Assembly: GCA_029287755.1 (NCBI GenBank)
Contig: JARFQM010000450.1
Location: 1-7,475 of the forward strand
DNA: 7,475 bases
Reading direction: 5' to 3'
From: Desulfofustis sp.
GTDB lineage: Bacteria; Desulfobacterota; Desulfobulbia; Desulfobulbales; Desulfocapsaceae
The notes below the pieces were generated by a model. The model was not told the origin of the DNA. It saw only the letters and a program-made list of their open reading frames with translations, and searched no databases. This document shows positions 6,615 through 7,475 of this stretch, piece by piece. How positions within the stretch are numbered: the first letter of the stretch is position 1; the number at the start of each line of letters is the position of its first letter. Both the position numbers and the translations under genes were made by a program.

Positions 6615-7451
6615 CTATAATCCACGGATCTTCTCAAGGGATTTGCCGAGTTCCCTGAGATGAGCACGTTCTTCGTCAGCCATCACCTCGAAGAGGCGTT
6701 TGCTGTCGGGATTATCCGAATTGCGCTGCAGGTAGAGGTAGTGGTCGTAGGCGCTGAGTTCCATGGCCATGGCAAAATCGATAATTTTTGCGGTACTGCT
6801 CTGTTCCGCCCACTTCAGGGCTTCATCAAGGTCTATCCCGCCCTCCATGATACCGCTTGTCGACAAAGGCGATGCAGGGAAACCGTCAGCGGCAAGGCAG
6901 CCGGCAAGGGCTTCCCACAACGCCTTGAGTGTCGCCTTGTGATGATCCTCCGCTTCAGCCAGTTCGGCAAAGAGCGCAGCGACATCCGGTTCGTCGAGCC
7001 TATCAGCCATTTCTAGGTAGAAACGACGCGCAGTCTCTTCCATGGCCCAGGCAATGACCGCCTGGTCCTCCGCCTTATCAGCGTTGATCAGCGGCCCATA
7101 CACCTGGTGTGGCATCCCGGTTGAAAAACCATATTGCCAGGCGTGGACTCCACCCTGCAGAATATGGACATCTGAAAAACCAGATTTCACGAGGATCTGT
7201 CCGGCAGCGCGACTGAGCGCCCCCTGGTCACAGTAAACGATGGTGGTTTTGTCCTTACTCAGCTTGTCAAGCCTCGTCGGCAGCTCCTCGGCCGGAATCC
7301 AGAGGGAGCCAGGCAGACGCTCTGTTTCGTACCGCTGCAACTGGCGCACATCGATCAGCTGGTAATCCTCGGGATGATGATGGGCGCAGTAGCCACGCAG
7401 TTTATCGACCGACCACTCCTCGATCCTCTCCAAAAGACCTGCAGATTCCAT
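6615..7451 (-). CDS. Rhodanese-ferritin-like (rubrerythrin-type) fusion protein
   Basis: Two-domain cytoplasmic protein of 278 residues, probably joining sulfur transfer to a diiron centre; the true reaction is unknown. Residues 12-110 are a rhodanese domain: DVR (34-36), LPGSLWIP (46-53), and the active-site loop CDQGALSR (74-81) with Cys74 as the persulfide carrier, then LQGGVHAW (98-105). Residues about 125-275 are a four-helix ferritin-like domain with Glu138, Glu168-x-x-His171, Glu231 and Glu261-x-x-His264; each half has the spacing E-X29-E-XX-H, as expected for a diiron site. There is no rubredoxin-type Cys4 centre. The start has GGGG five bases upstream; an ATG 13 bases further upstream is out of frame. 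Related proteins occur in anaerobes that defend against oxygen and peroxide, so oxidative or sulfide stress is a plausible role. It converges on acpH; its upstream neighbour lies outside the window. Confidence 0.88.
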   Translation of the reverse strand: MESAGLLERIEEWSVDKLRGYCAHHHPEDYQLIDVRQLQRYETERLPGSLWIPAEELPTRLDKLSKDKTTIVYCDQGALSRAAGQILVKSGFSDVHILQGGVHAWQYGFSTGMPHQVYGPLINADKAEDQAVIAWAMEETARRFYLEMADRLDEPDVAALFAELAEAEDHHKATLKALWEALAGCLAADGFPASPLSTSGIMEGGIDLDEALKWAEQSSTAKIIDFAMAMELSAYDHYLYLQRNSDNPDSKRLFEVMADEERAHLRELGKSLEKIRGL

Positions 7452-7475
7452 AGCAACCCCGCATAACCAGACCTT

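Noticed and set aside
6616..6621. Perfect TATAAT on the plus strand near the end of the rhodanese-ferritin gene
   Set aside because: The nearest -35-like TTGAGC is 20 bases away and no plus-strand gene follows; the bases also encode the end of the minus-strand gene and its stop.
1..7475. Mobile element, prophage, CRISPR or defence system
   Set aside because: No transposase, integrase, repeat-spacer pattern, tRNA-associated junction or recognised defence gene; all seven genes are recognisable metabolic, stress or envelope families.

Overview
The window is about 7.5 kb of densely coded bacterial chromosome, GC-moderate (mid-50s percent by eye), with seven genes and no gap over about 210 bases. 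I see no insertion sequences, CRISPR arrays, rRNA, tRNA or phage genes. The gene mix points to a Gram-negative proteobacterium in the broad sense: a SrkA-type stress kinase, an MepM-like envelope peptidase, an MshEN-domain protein and AcpH. A rhodanese/ferritin-like fusion and the MshEN-GAF-like architecture would fit the Desulfuromonas/Geobacter group, but that placement is inference; the first two genes look equally like gammaproteobacterial proteins.

Layout, left to right. (1) 8-1048 (+), a low-specificity L-threonine aldolase, followed after 31 bases by (2) 1080-2072 (+), the stress response kinase SrkA/YihE; these probably share a transcript. (3) 2130-3266 (-), an M20-family zinc peptidase of the PepT-like group, converges on srkA. 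(4)-(6) 3473-6561 (+) form a compact probable operon: an MepM-like M23 peptidase (TTG start), an MshEN + GAF-like protein 18 bases later, and AcpH, the acyl carrier protein phosphodiesterase, whose TTG start lies 2 bases after the preceding stop. (7) 6615-7451 (-), a rhodanese-ferritin-like fusion, converges on acpH.

The divergent gap at 3267-3472 is AT-rich at its right end. It carries a good sigma70-type promoter candidate (TAGACA, 18 bases, TATTAT with an extended TG), a 6-bp perfect inverted repeat, and a Shine-Dalgarno sequence serving a TTG start.

Taken together, the central operon joins a cell-wall hydrolase, a possible cyclic-di-GMP (or other nucleotide) receptor without its usual ATPase, and an enzyme acting on the fatty-acid carrier protein, which suggests an envelope-maintenance theme. 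The two items most worth following are the M23 peptidase, in which the last zinc-binding His of the HxH motif is Cys, and the rhodanese-ferritin fusion, whose metal-site spacing is exactly repeated (E-X29-E-XX-H twice). I found no clear sign of a wholly new multi-gene system; most genes here are recognisable housekeeping or stress genes.
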